64,000 nt of DNA. Origin: Haliclona indistincta (lineage: Eukaryota > Porifera > Demospongiae > Haplosclerida > Chalinidae). The translations under genes were made by a program, and so were the position numbers. Position 1 is the stretch's first letter, and every line of letters starts with the position of its first letter. The notes under the pieces were generated by a model. It had not been told where the DNA came from. It saw only the letters and a program-made list of their open reading frames with translations, and searched no databases. Below, piece after piece: positions 12,201-23,380 of the stretch. Where the stretch lies: contig OZ024783.1 in assembly GCA_964017065.1 (NCBI GenBank), positions 16,502,561 through 16,566,560 on the forward strand, given 5' to 3'.

Positions 12201-15200
12201 AAACTGCATACCAAGCATAGATTTTGATATGAAAAGAAGACTACCATTGCCCGAGCTTAGCTCTAAACCATCACTGTGTTGTTTGGTGCATGAATATCAT
12301 TACAATACATCTGTTTCAGATCTGTTCCTAAAATCATTGAAAAGTGTTGTAAATGTTATCTTGTAATTAATTTGTCTTGTATTCATGGTTTAATTAATGT
12401 GTTTATAATAAAATTAATACATTATTAGTCTAGTGTGGTTTTGTCTGTGGTACTGATTTGTCTGTAGATCATTCTAGATGCACATGTTAATTCAGTTGAG
12501 TATTTAAGGAGTGTGTGTTTCAGTTCAGTTATCCTCCTCTTTTGTGTTTTTAATATATTGCTGCTGTAATCTATTCTTGTTGAGATCGATTATCAACTCA
12601 TGTGAACTGTGAAGCGCTTCGTCATAGTAGGTACCATGCACCGAGAATATACTCACTGCTACTCTGCCAACAAAAAGAACAGTTATATCACTGTTTGCAC
12701 TAAAAATTAATTCATTGAGTCTCTGTCTCACTTTATAACACAGCATTTCTCCATGTCATAATCATGAGAATACCATGCATGTGTTCAGGAGCACATAATG
12801 AGTGTGTGAAGTATTAGAGTAGGAGCGGGAAGCACCCACACATTTGATTAAAATTCAGAACTCTACACCTGATTACTATAGATAGACTGGATGATGGTTG
12901 GGTTGAGCTACTATACTGACAGCTTGGTTTGGTAGGAGCTGGACGGTCAGTTCAGCTTTCTACTTATTCATGTGATGGCTTTCAGACGATAGCCACATGC
13001 TCACACATTAGCTGTAAATGTTGACCTGTGAACATAGTTTTCAGTCGTGTCTCCATTTAGCAGTATCTAGTGAAGGTAGCAAGCAATAACAATGGTCTTG
13101 AGGCAGCTCCTTGCCTCCTAGAAATGTCTGACTTGCAGTTTGCAGCAAATAGGTTAAAAATGGTGAAAAAATGGTGCAACTGCAGCCATCATCTAGTCTA
13201 TCCTTAATAACATGTAACTTGTTAATAAAAAAACAAATTTTAATCCATTGCCTTGGCGCTTCCCACTCCTACTCTAATACTTTGCACTCCCATTATGCGC
13301 TACTGATGTGTTCAGGATGCCTATTTTAAATCCATAATTCAATCAACAGCTTTATCCTGCTATCACTTGACACATCTCTATTTCACTCGTTCTCATGGAT
13401 CATAATCCAGTTGTGTGCTAGCCACCAGAGTTAAAAATTCTGACAGATTTAGTGTAATGAATGGTTTGTTGTGGAACTATTCTGTTTACATTTAGCAGCA
13501 GGACAGTCCTTGAACTGGTTTTATCGGGTATTCAACCTGCTCACAAGCAGGTCCTATAGTTTCAGTTGAACAATATGGGACTGTTCTGTGCCTGTTTACA
13601 CTAGTATAGAGCTTAGAGCAGTTCTGGAACCATTCCCAGCTCTAGTGTAAACTCACTGTTAGCTGTACAGCGGTTTTCTAAGTTTTGTATAGCCGATGTC
13701 AAAATTGGAAGTAAGCACTGACCAATTCACTTTTAGTCAAGTTTACTCAAGGTGTGTTTCATTGGTCAACATCATACTTATGGTTTTGCTGTCCTATGCA
13801 TAAACTTCCATTGTACTTGTCCTCTGTGGTACCAAAGCTTGTAGCTACTAACATGTAAAACATGCAGTGATTTACATGTATGACAATTGTCATGACTTTG
13901 TGTACAATATCATACATGTATAGCTAGCAGATTATTGCAGTACATGTCAAATGATAATAGTATTTCCTGTGATGTGTAGACACTATGTGTCATACTGTAC
14001 TGGTACACAAGCCATCGTATGATACTGTAATACACTAGTTACTGTGTTATTACCAACAAGACCAGTTACCATGTGTTGTGCTTGACACCACTTTACACTC
14101 AATAACCATGTGCTCTTCACTTGTTGTTTATTCTATAGGAAGGATGGACAGCACTTCATCTCAGTGCAATCAATGGTCGCACAGCAGTAGCTGAGTTGCT
14201 GATAGATGCGGGTGCAGCTATCGATACAACCGATGAAGTGAGTTACATGTGTGTCTAGTGATACTGATATGTTGTGTTGTTGAACAAAGCTGTTCTCATG
14301 AAATACAATACAACTACTATACTATCGTAAAGTGCTTACTGTAGATTACACCATGCATGTAGATACATGAGCCTGCATGTGTCTCTGTACCACTCTGAAG
14401 AAGGTATGAGTTCTTAAGCTGTCTTTGTACCAAGTGTTTGTTAGCTATACTTGTCCTCTGTGATACCAAACTATACTAACAAATAGAAGCAGTGATCTAT
14501 AATTACTCTAATTATCTCATACAATACCTTCTGTGCTGTACTATAAGTGAGGTGAGTGAGGTGAGTAGTAGTTTTGTCAAAGTCACCTGTCAGCATAAAG
14601 ACAAGCTTGGCTGATAGAGTGGTCTAGGATCACTACTCTAGTTAATAACCTTGTTGTCGTCTATACGTGCTCACTGAACCAGCACAGCCACTGTCCATGT
14701 AATTCATCCTTGCCATAGGTCTTGTAGCTACCCACCATTATGATGTCAGCGGATAATTTAACCCTTCCAATACCAATCCCTATCCATTACTGTATCAATG
14801 ATTCACAGAATCCTCTATTCAAAGAACATGTGTGAGAGATATGAGACATGTTTACCACAAAGACACTCACAGCACAGTTACACAACAATATCAGCCACCA
14901 TCTGATACAAGGACCACACCTTCCATGGTGTGGTACAGGGGGTGGGGTCATGTAGAGTGTGGAAGTGTATATGTTCATGTATGGTTCAAGGTATGTTAGA
15001 ATCAGTTTATGCAGTTTGGGTGTGTTTCTGGTTACAGTATGTATTGAAATGAACTGATTGCAAAGTCATTGTTTCTTAACTGAGTCTATTTCTCACTTTT
15101 GGTTTGTGTGTGTGTGTCATGACTCACACTGTTCTATTGTTACACTATAGGATGGTAACACTCCACTTGATGCGGCGAGACGTACGAATCATCAAGACAT

Positions 15201-15356
15201 TGTGGACTTGCTGGAGAGAGCTGGTCAGTACATGATAACATGAGCTACTGAGCTATGAAGTGTTATAGAGTCTGACCACACCTACTATTACCATAGTCAA
15301 CATACTATACTTGTGTACTATACTGCAATGAATTATTCTCCAACATGCATGACTCT

Positions 15357-15438
<82 letters not shown>

Positions 15439-15616
15439 CCACTCGACCACGACCTAGTGAGTCCGGTGCCCCTCCCACATCTGCTGGTGAGACTGAGCTA
15501 GCCACACACACACTCTGTGTCCACCATCTTACAGTGTATTGGTAGTGTCTCATATTGAGTCAGCACAGTAGTCACACTCCATGTGGTGCTCTGCATCACT
15601 AACTCCTCCATCATCA

Positions 15617-15678
<62 letters not shown>

Positions 15679-16451
15679 CTCATCATCATCAGCAAACATT
15701 GCCATTCATAGTTTTCAACTGACCAATCAGATTCGTAATGAATATCATTTTCTCCTAGGAAGAAAATGATAGTCATTCTTCGTGGCTTTGTTATTATTAT
15801 TTATATGATTAAACATGCAGCTGAACTAGAAGCAGTGTATACACTCTGTTGGAGGCAACGCCCAGCTAATCGTAACGCGCTTTACTTCATTATTATTTAT
15901 TAAAAATCAATGAATGGCAATGTTTGCTAGACCCTCTCCGCCATCCATCCAATTATCAGTAGGCGGGAGGGTTATAGCTGCTAGACTAATCCTGTGTGTC
16001 ATCATCATCCAAGCTCCTTTGATATGAGTCATTGAGTATAGTATGTGGCTAGTCCTGTGTAGCATAGAGAGCTTACCACAGCATTTGATGAGTACTCACA
16101 AGACACCCTAAGCCATTTTCTAGAATGAATGATAGTATCAGTTGTATACTCTGGCTGCTTCAGCTCTTGTGAAGTATAGATCCTGATCCATTTTACATTT
16201 TGTTTGTATAATAATGTATAAGTGGTTTTTAAATGTTCTTGTAAGTATATGTCTACATAATACATGTAATAGTTACTGTATGCATGGCTCCATGTGTAGC
16301 ATTGTGAGTTAAATACTCGGTGGGAAGCGAGTGCAGACAAATCCAATGTTACACTAGGAGCCATTATAATTATTAATTCTTTTGTTATTACTTGTTCGGA
16401 GTCCCACTAGTGTTAGCATGCTTGTTGTGTATATATAGTGCACACTACAGA

Positions 16452-16486
<35 letters not shown>

Positions 16487-19400
16487 AGAAATAACACACA
16501 TTTAGCAAATCGTGCTAGTAGTGGTAGGTATAATTAATTAAGTTAACTAAATAAAGGTAAAATAAGTTTTTTAAATAACTTAAGGTCAGTACACAGTTTA
16601 GCTTCTGTAGGTAGGTTATTCCATAATTTAATAGAACGAAACATGAAAGAGTTGGCAGACTGATAAGTACGAGAGAAAGGAATAAAGAAATTATGAGGAT
16701 TAGAAGAACGGAGAGCAGAGAATGAAAAATGAGATGGTATAAGGGAAGCAGGAAAATAACTAAGTTTGTGTACGATTTTAAAGAAAGTGCACAAAGACAG
16801 ATATAGACGACGATTTTCCAAAGGAGGTAAATTATAATGCTCAAGTAAGTCATGGTAGTTAGCTTGCCAGTTATTAGAACAAATGCGAAGTGCAAATTTC
16901 TGCACATTTTCTAAAGCCTGTGTGTCCTTAGAGAGATATGGATGCCACACCTCAACACCATATTCCAAGAGTGGTCTAACTTGGGATAGATAAAGTTTGA
17001 CCATTGTGGATTCTGTTGCATTGCTTGAGAATTGTCTATAAAGGATACCTAACATCTTCTTAGCTTTACTGCAAATGTATTGGATGTGAGTACTCCAGCC
17101 CAGATCTGAAGATATCATTAAACCCAAATACTTGAAAGACTTGACTTACCTATACCATTAGAAAGGCATGCGTTACGGTCTTACTGGGCATCACGAAATT
17201 TATTTATGTGTAGCATGTGTAGCATTTATTCATGGTTGCTGCCAGACCAGCCTATGAGTGGTACTAATATTGTTTATACCACTCATGGGTGGTCACTTCG
17301 CCAGGAGCAGAAATGAGCAAGCAGAAATGGTTGCCTGAAAATAACACTCGTACCATAGTGTGTGTTGGTTTGGCTGAACAATTAGCATTGCATATCCAAG
17401 ACTGCACTTAGTCGTTGCAAAAATGAGCTAGACATGGCACCATAGTGCGGTTTATAGTATTAATTAGTGTTTTGTCGCTGTATTTATTATGAATAATGTA
17501 ATCCCCAGCTTTTCACGACATGACATGACAGGACATGCTACTGAACTGACATGTTATGACTTGGCTAGACATGGCACCTTAGTGCGTTACATAGTGCACG
17601 AATCAATGAGTGACTTCATCGACTAAGAAATCGAAAATCTCATTGTAGGCACTCTGTAGCACGACTAGACAGCTAGACAGCTTTGTTATCTAGTGACCGA
17701 TGAAAAGCTTGTTGAAGCATTTTCTAGTATGATAAGTAGCCACACTAGCTATGAGTTGTGCTACTGTAGACTGATCAGTGGTTATGAATATCATTATCAT
17801 TGTAGGAGTTGCTGTTAATATTATCCAGCGTCACATTCATCAGCAGGGTAGTGTACCAGTATGCTCACTCAAGGGTTTCATGATTGGACCATCTCGTGTC
17901 GGTAAAACCACAGCACGACGTCGTCTCACTCACGATATCGTTTGCATATCACCTGACGAGATTGTTCCCAGTACCGGTATAGACGCTCCAATTACTGTCC
18001 AGTTGTATCGTGACATTGACCGATCATCTGTGCTCTTGTCTGAGGGAGGGTGGAGGAGCCAGGGACTGGAGGAACAGTGCCGAGCTTTGTGCAGCCGTGT
18101 TTTAAACTCGCCTGCAGCACCCTCCAGCAGTAGGTCCACTACCGGACCATCCACTGCTGCCAGCAGCTCACCTGGTCCTGCCACCCTCGTACAGGATTGG
18201 GACAATCTTACTCATCGCACACAAGATGAGCTTGTGGCCACCGCACTCACTAAATTGGTCAAAGATGAAGACTGGAAGACCATTCAGGAGTTCCTCAAGA
18301 ATACAAAGAGTCTTTCTTTTCTTCACTTTATCGATATTGGCGGCCAGCCAGAGTTTCACGAGATCCTACCTCTCCTATTGCACGGCATGGCACTAAACCT
18401 GATTTTCTTCAACGTCACTCACGATCTAGACTCCCCCTACACAGTAGTGTACAGAGCTGATGGGTCCAGTTCAATACAGTATGAGTCAGAGTACACTATC
18501 AGAGAGATCATCCAGCGTGCTCTGTGCAGCATCTCCTCACTCCAGACTAGTCTAGACCACAAGCCAGCAGCCATTCTCATTGGCACTCACCTCGACCAGA
18601 CCAGTGAGGCAGCTGTTCTCACTCTAGACCGCTCCATTCAGCAATCCTTCCAAGACGACTATTTCATGAGGAGAGATGTTCTGTGCTCAGTCAACAAGCC
18701 TGGAGAGGAGAAGAGATATATTCATCCACTCAACAACGTGAGTACAGACTCCAGCGATATTGAGGGTCTTCGTGAACTGATAACAAGAATAGTCCACAAG
18801 CGGTTTACTCCACAGCAGGTTCCAACAGGTGCATTATTGCTCCACCTGATACTGCGCTTGAAATTTGATCCATCTCCAGGATGGTGCTCTCTAGAAGAGT
18901 GTGTAGTAATAGCTGAGCATTGTGGCATCTCCAGAGCAGACCTGAAAGGTGTCCTCCAGTACCTGCATGACAAGTATGGCACTATCCTTTACTATGGTCG
19001 GTTGATGAAGCTTGGCAAGCGTGTTATTGTGAATGTTAACCTGATTATGAAGCCGCCAGCAGAGCTGTTTGTGTCTGCATTTGGAGCAGTAGAAGGGGAA
19101 CCAGAGACAGCTAAACACATGCGACTCACAGGAGAGGTATCTCAACGTCTGATGAACAAGGCATGCAGTGAATCCTCTACTGACGAAACGGGAATCCCGA
19201 CTGTTGAGATTGTGGAGCTACTAGAGTCGTGTTATATCCTCTACAAGAATGCTCGATCGGCTAGTGAAGAAGAGGTGTACTTCCTGCCGTGCCTCCTCTA
19301 CCCCGACCACAATTTGACGTCCAGCGACCCCAAGCTCCTCTCTGGTCTCCTCTATTCTCCTCTCCTCCTCATACCAGCTACTGGCTTTGTCCCTCTTGGC

Positions 19401-20319
19401 CAGTTCCAAGCCTCAGCAGTCAGATTTTCTCAAAATGAGAATTGGAACTTAGACGAGCTCAATCGATTCAGGAATCGAATTCGCTTTTTCTTTAACGACG
19501 ACAGAGAAGGATTGGTTCATGTTGAGATTCGTAGTCTGGTTAGCCATTTGGAGGTTCGTATTCTTACTGATGCCGTCGTCAACCCACGCTTGCTCCTGGA
19601 GTGTCGTCGCCAGCTGTGGACAATGTTCTGTGAAGTTGGTTCACTCTATCCTCACACTCGAGATGTGCATTGGGACTTTGGGTTCTACTGTCCTCATGCT
19701 TTGCAGTCAGGTAGACACCCTCATCCTGCACGCTGCCGCTCAAAGACCAAGCCACAACACGTGATCTGTTCAATACGAGATTGTCGAGGAGGACCAGTTG
19801 GTTTAGAGAACAAACACAAGTGCTGGTTCACTGTAAGTGTGTAGTGTTGTTTATTATTGTAGCATACATGGTTTGTGTGTGTACAGGAGGTTACTGAGCT
19901 GAAGGATAGTCACACAGCTACTGATACACAGCTACCCACAGCTACTTCAACTGACCTCTCTAGAACACCCAGTGAGTTACACCACTGCAATGATGAGCTT
20001 GTTGTCAGTATGTACCCAATCTGGTTTCTCAGGCACTCCTCTCTCAGTGAAGCATCTTGTTAAAGCATGCAAGAGAGTTAGTGACTGGCACACACTTGGT
20101 CTCCAGTTGGATCTCACCATGGAGCAACTAGATGACCTGCACATCACCTACCATGTCTACAGAACAGACAGACTCAAGGCAGAGATGTTTAATGTGTGGT
20201 TAAAGAGCTCTCCTAACGCATCTTGGACTGACCTGATCACAGCCTTGAGGGACATGGATGAAGACACAGTTGCTAATGATATTGCGCAACAACAGGTATT
20301 GTATAATGATCTACATTGA
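6244..20319 (+). CDS. Ankyrin-ROCO GTPase-death domain protein (complete, 990 residues)
   Basis: Ten exons join without a stop: 6244-6270 (MTSLSQDQL), 6620-6724, 7683-7778, 10376-10474, 14139-14237, 15151-15223, 15436-15486, 17806-19832, 19887-19971 and 20009-20319. They total 2973 nt with matching phases. Exons 2-6 each encode one ankyrin unit (for example WTALHLSA followed by VAELL). Exon 7 is a proline/serine linker. Exon 8 starts with a Roc GTPase: P-loop GPSRVGKTT from residue 211, G3 DIGGQP at 360-365, G4 THLD at 444-447. A COR-like region follows to about residue 860. Exon 10 encodes a death domain (about 895-975). The layout matches cytosolic ROCO proteins that pair a GTPase switch with repeat sensors and a death adaptor, so a role in cell-death or immune signalling is plausible but inferred. 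The stop at 20317-20319 is accepted as the end. A donor-like GTATTG at 20297 could lead to another exon, but none was found. Confidence 0.8.
7933..8260. mobile_element. TA-specific foldback MITE (mariner-like)
   Basis: The element starts CACTGTTAAAAATGGGGTG and ends with the inverted form of it. TA lies on both sides (7931-7932, 8261-8262). Copies B (near 35260) and C (near 45860) have the uninterrupted site CGGTAGTAATGG, so TA was duplicated on insertion, as in Tc1/mariner transposition. The inner arm is present once on the left and twice on the right (about 8058-8148 and 8149-8240), a tandem copy of one arm. No transposase is encoded. It lies in intron 3 of the ankyrin-ROCO gene. Confidence 0.85.
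8925..10111. mobile_element. TTAA-specific MITE Y, carrying nested MITE X
   Basis: TTAA flanks the insert (8921-8924 and 10112-10115). Copy B has the empty site AGCTTTAATGCTATCGG near 35906. A solo Y occurs in reverse at 46307-46920. Here Y is interrupted after its first 8 bases by X (8933-9514) and resumes at 9519. TTAA target choice and CCC..GGG ends fit piggyBac-type MITEs. No transposase frame is present. Long frames inside are not conserved genes. Confidence 0.8.
8933..9514. mobile_element. TTAA-specific MITE X nested in Y
   Basis: X begins CCCTTTAACTACTAAATTAT and ends in TTAAAGGG. It is flanked by TTAA at 8929-8932 and 9515-9518. A solo copy is at 51111-51701 with its own TTAA pair. 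It landed in the TTAA that is part of Y's terminal repeat (CCCTTTAAGGCC in the solo Y). About 580 bp, non-coding. Confidence 0.8.
11738..11891. repeat. Inverted repeat hairpin
   Basis: The arms begin GTTAAAGCACCGCTC and end GAGCGGTGCTTTAAC. Both contain CTACGCAATATAATAGCAC in opposite orientation. The centre has further short inverted parts around AGAGCACTCG. It is probably the end of, or a whole, foldback element. No target duplication was identified. Confidence 0.6.
12791..13305. mobile_element. TIR element flanked by a 12-bp direct repeat
   Basis: The left end GCACATAATG and the following AGTATTAGAGTAGGAGCGGG reappear inverted at the right end (about 13250-13300). ATGTGTTCAGGA occurs at 12779-12790 and 13306-13317, flanking the element. 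The interior has no coding frame. The superfamily was not recognised. Part of the 12-bp match may belong to the element ends rather than the target. Confidence 0.6.
15361..15433 (+). repeat. (CT)n microsatellite forming a 3' splice-site tract
   Basis: An uninterrupted 73-nt CT run ends directly at the AG (15434-15435) before exon 7 of the ankyrin-ROCO gene. It therefore occupies the position of the polypyrimidine tract. The same arrangement is at 50397-50466 in copy C. Frames through it are low-complexity artefacts. Confidence 0.85.
15617..15678 (+). repeat. (TCG)n microsatellite
   Basis: About 20 TCG/CGT units are flanked by TCATCA units, in intron 7 of the ankyrin-ROCO gene. The matching place in copy C (about 50640-50665) has only a few ATC units, so the expansion arose after duplication. 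Serine or threonine runs translated here are not genes. Confidence 0.85.
16455..17150 (-). mobile_element. 5'-truncated non-LTR retrotransposon with poly(A) tail
   Basis: On the - strand a 194-residue frame (17127-16543) matches the C-terminal part of LINE reverse transcriptases. It has the start YLGLMISSDLGWSTHI, the thumb-region RPLLEYGVEVWHP, and the C-terminal FRSIKLWNNLP. Upstream in frame is only VKSFK before the reading is lost, so the RT catalytic region is absent. It ends in a run of 28 T at 16455-16482 (poly(A) on the element strand). CR1/L2/Rex-like is a reasonable guess. It lies in intron 7 of the ankyrin-ROCO gene in antisense orientation. A target duplication was not found. Confidence 0.8.
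17150..17805 (+). other. Rest of intron 7, no gene seen
   Basis: AT-rich intron sequence after the LINE contains two similar motifs (GACATGGCACCWTAGTGCG near 17432 and 17568) and ends in the acceptor TTGTAG at 17800-17805. No exon was recognised. Confidence 0.5.
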
Positions 20320-20560
20320 TAATAGTGTATCACTCACTACTAGGGTCAGCAATAGCAACTGAGACCAGACACTTTGCAAATTTGACTCTTCACTTTGACA
20401 TAGCTACTTTTAACCCTCTAATTCATTGATAATTGAAAATATTTCAATTTCATTTTTGAAAAAAAACAACATTTTTTTCATCCATGATTCAAATGATTGT
20501 TTCTCTTAAACATTACTTTTACGTGTTATTAAGTATTGCTTCATTGTTTGATTCCACTAA
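20320..20560. other. Spacer between copy A gene and copy B receptor
   Basis: A short AT-rich spacer with A- and T-runs. No gene or strong signal was seen. Homology to copy A (about 1540 onward) starts near 20575. Confidence 0.5.
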
Positions 20561-20599
20561 AAAGTTCACTAGTTCAGTATGACTGACATCAAATTGAGT

Positions 20600-21848
20600 C
20601 CATTCTCTTGAGATTTGATCATAGATTGTTCCATCAATTGGTGCACTGACTCTCTCAACGATATGTAATATGAAAGCTCGTCCATTAACTCCATTTCCTC
20701 CTTCTCCTCTCACTAACGTCACTGCACAATGCCTTCCACTGCCCGATGTGGATGGATACATACTGTCATACTCTCAGTTCACTGGGACAGCCCAGAGCAG
20801 CCAGTCGGTGTACTCAAAGAGTATGAGTTGTGGATTGGACGGCAATCTCTATCACCAAAGGCAAATCCTCGAGTAGAACCAGATATCAGTGCTAAGCAAG
20901 TACCTTCAATACCGGCGAGTCAATGACCTAGTACCATTATACCAGTGCTTGATCTCTCATGTAGGCGCAGGATCAGGCGTACAATGACTCGGGCACAATA
21001 TACAAACGACTTTATGGTGTTGAAGCATTACACATACAAGTTAGTGAGACTGAGCAGGAAGTTATTAACTGCATGTATACTGTCATATTTAGATGAGAGC
21101 CACAATGAAATATGTGAGCTCATTACTCCAACTTGTTTCAGTGACTGGAGTGAGGCAGTGATTCTACCAGTGCCTATGCCTCCTCTACCAACAATACTGT
21201 TACCTACACACGATATAACAACATCAGTGAGCAGGTCACCAGCTGTCACTGTGACTGTTACACCAGGTAACAGCTGCACAATGACCTCACTAAGAATGAG
21301 TGATATGGATATATTTTTGAATAGTTCCCTCACAGGGTCACAGCTTGCCTTCCTTTGTGTATGGAGTCATAGTTGGCTGTGTGGTAGTGCTATTCATTAT
21401 TGGGCTCCTTTGTTCAGTCATGGCAAGAGTTCATTACCTAAGAGTATGCAACCATCAATATACCCCCTAGGACGGTGTTGGACATTTTCTGCATCACAAG
21501 TTTACCTATGCACAGCAATGATTATCATTACTACTGTTGTGAATATCATTACACAACGATGAATATCATTAGCGTAGCAGCCCTAATGCTTTCTGCTGTA
21601 TAAACTTGTGACGTAGAAAATGTCCAACGCTGTCCTAGGGGGTATATTGACGGTTGCATACTCTTAGGTAATGAACTCTTGGTCATGGTGATATTGTGCC
21701 TTCATTATCGCGGAAGAAATCGCTATCTTGCTATAGCTTCAAAGTGAGCGGCCTAGTACATTACCATAGTCTACTAACAATTGACACCTTTTAAACAATA
21801 CAGGATGCCAATGACAACCCAATGAACACAAGGAGTGTAGTAACGTGA
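20600..21848 (+). pseudogene. Copy B of the FN3 membrane receptor, broken
   Basis: This region aligns with 1560-2535. Three lesions separate it from copy A. An 8-nt length difference near 20765 shifts the frame inside the FN3 exon. One A is lost near 21106 (GCCACAATG versus GCCACAAATG). A 258-bp MITE (21424-21681) lies inside the membrane-segment exon. The last exon (21804-21848, ending TRSVVT then TGA) is intact. It is unlikely to give a membrane receptor. Confidence 0.7.
21424..21681. mobile_element. MITE inserted in the receptor membrane exon
   Basis: The ends are CAAGAGTTCATTACCTAAG and its inverse, with nearly perfect inverted arms of about 75 bp (through CCTAGGAC). GTCATGG is found at both sides (21417-21423 and 21682-21688). 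Copy A lacks the insert at the equivalent point (near 2366-2372). It is non-coding. A 7-bp duplication does not by itself name a superfamily. Confidence 0.8.
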
Positions 21849-22319
21849 ACAGAGAAGCCAAGAGAAAAATTCCAGATCAAAATTCTAATTCTCAAAATTA
21901 ATTAGTGTTGTATTTGCGAAAAATAACTATAAGTAAAACCTAATTTTTTGCCGTAAGGGTCAAATCATTATTGTTAACAACAACAAACTAATAACTAATA
22001 ATTGTTACCAGATTGAACTTTTACAAGAATTAAAAACTAACTAGACCAACAAATAGTTATTGTAAAGTGGTTATAAAGGCGAAAACCAATCATGTGAGAC
22101 ACGATTATAATTATTGATAGCATCTTTTTCATGTGATTGCTGTAATACAACATGTTTCATGTTTCAAGACCTTATCACAGCTAGGAAGGCAATTCTGTTA
22201 TTTCTATTAAAAAGCAACATGGCTCACTAGCACACTGTTAGCAATAACAATAATTCAAAATAATATTATTACTAAACTAAAATTAATGTGCCCATTTTAA
22301 ATGTAGCACATTATTTTCT

Positions 22320-23380
22320 CCTTCCTCCCTACCTCCCTTTCTCCCTTCCTCCCTCTCTCCCTTCCTCCCTCCCTCCCTCCCTCACCACTACAGTTGTTAG
22401 TCTTGTTCTAGCTATATATCATCTTAGTTCACTCACTCGATCACTGGCTCTCTTCTCATAATACTCATCCTCCTTCTCTCTCAATATCTGGTGCTTCAAC
22501 TCTTCCTCCTTCAGTAGCAGACAATACTGTCCCAACACGGTCAGTACACAATTTGTGGTATGAAGAACTGTAACAGTACAGTTGTGTATTGTTGCTAGAG
22601 TGTTTATTTACAATAAAATTACGCTCTATTTTTTCATTAGTGACTACAATGCTGCTTTGACTGAACTACTGAAAAGTATCTAGAGAAAATGAACTACGAA
22701 CTCTGCAACTCGAAGGTGCTGTACTGGAGTACATAAACAGCGCCATACAACCCGCAAAATTATTTTGATGAGCCCTAAAATACCTTGAATTATCACATGA
22801 TTAATTGACACAGAATAATGATACTTATGTACACATGCTACTAATGAATATCATTACATTGTACCATAACAATGAGTTCACCATTTTGAGCAGCTAATGA
22901 AGGAGAGATGAAGAGAGAGATGGAGGAGAAAGATGACTAGCTACAATTGAAGGACCGGACTCTCACTAGCAGAGAAAGAGACCGATCTCCTCCACTGCCA
23001 GGACAAGCTACTGTGACCTGACTCCTCCTTTCTCAGTATTAGTAAGCGAAAATCTATTATTCAAAATTGTACATAATTATGTGCTCAAGATTTCTATGTT
23101 TGCTATTATTTTAATCTATTTTTGGTATTTACCACACCACTACTGTCACTCTCTCTCTCTCTCAGTGGGTTTCGACAGTATCTTGCTCGGATATTGATAG
23201 AAGTAACACCCTCTCTGTACCGGATGAGGGTGTGGCTGTTTGTCTATGATGCAGCAACTAGTGAACATGCACAGGTACCATACAACAAGACCAGGAGAAG
23301 GAGGAAGAACGGCGAGAGATGAACACACACATGTATACAGCTGTAGACTCATTCCCAGACTGACAACATGAGAACAAGGC
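22320..23380 (+). pseudogene. Decayed coiled-coil-like exons (copy B)
   Basis: Copy of 2940-4050. The block around 23166-23275 reads FRQYLARILIEVTPSLYRMRV after a CTCTCTCAG acceptor, and the acidic block near 22640-22740 is frameshifted. A CTTCC/CTCCC pyrimidine-rich stretch at about 22318-22385 is longer than in copy A. No complete frame exists. Confidence 0.3.

Larger units (their letters stand above)
10475..14138 (+). other. Intron 4 of the ankyrin-ROCO gene, repeat-rich
   Basis: The 3.7-kb intron has a start like the beginning of intron 5 and an end (about 13975-14138) like the end of intron 3 (about 10205-10375). This shows that an ankyrin exon with its flanks was duplicated. Between these lie an AT-rich middle, the inverted repeat at 11738-11891 and the TIR element at 12791-13305. 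No convincing exon was seen. A short CAGTGCTCTAT motif recurs three times near 11053-11125. Confidence 0.6.

Noticed and set aside
15253..15769. Frames rich in Ser-Leu, Arg-Glu or Thr
   Set aside because: Translation of the (CT)n and (TCG)n microsatellites. They overlap real splice sites of the ankyrin-ROCO gene.
16029..16364. 111-codon - strand frame
   Set aside because: The sequence is intron 7, shared with copy C (56400 onward), where the frame is not kept. No domain seen.
17778..17805. ATG at 17778 as the start of the GTPase protein
   Set aside because: The first nine codons are intron sequence. A TTGTAG acceptor at 17800-17805 joins in phase with exon 7, and the ankyrin exons precede it.
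20519..20761. 80-codon - strand frame opposite the copy B receptor
   Set aside because: The + strand carries the FN3 exons with splice sites. The - strand frame is a complement artefact and is not open in copy A.
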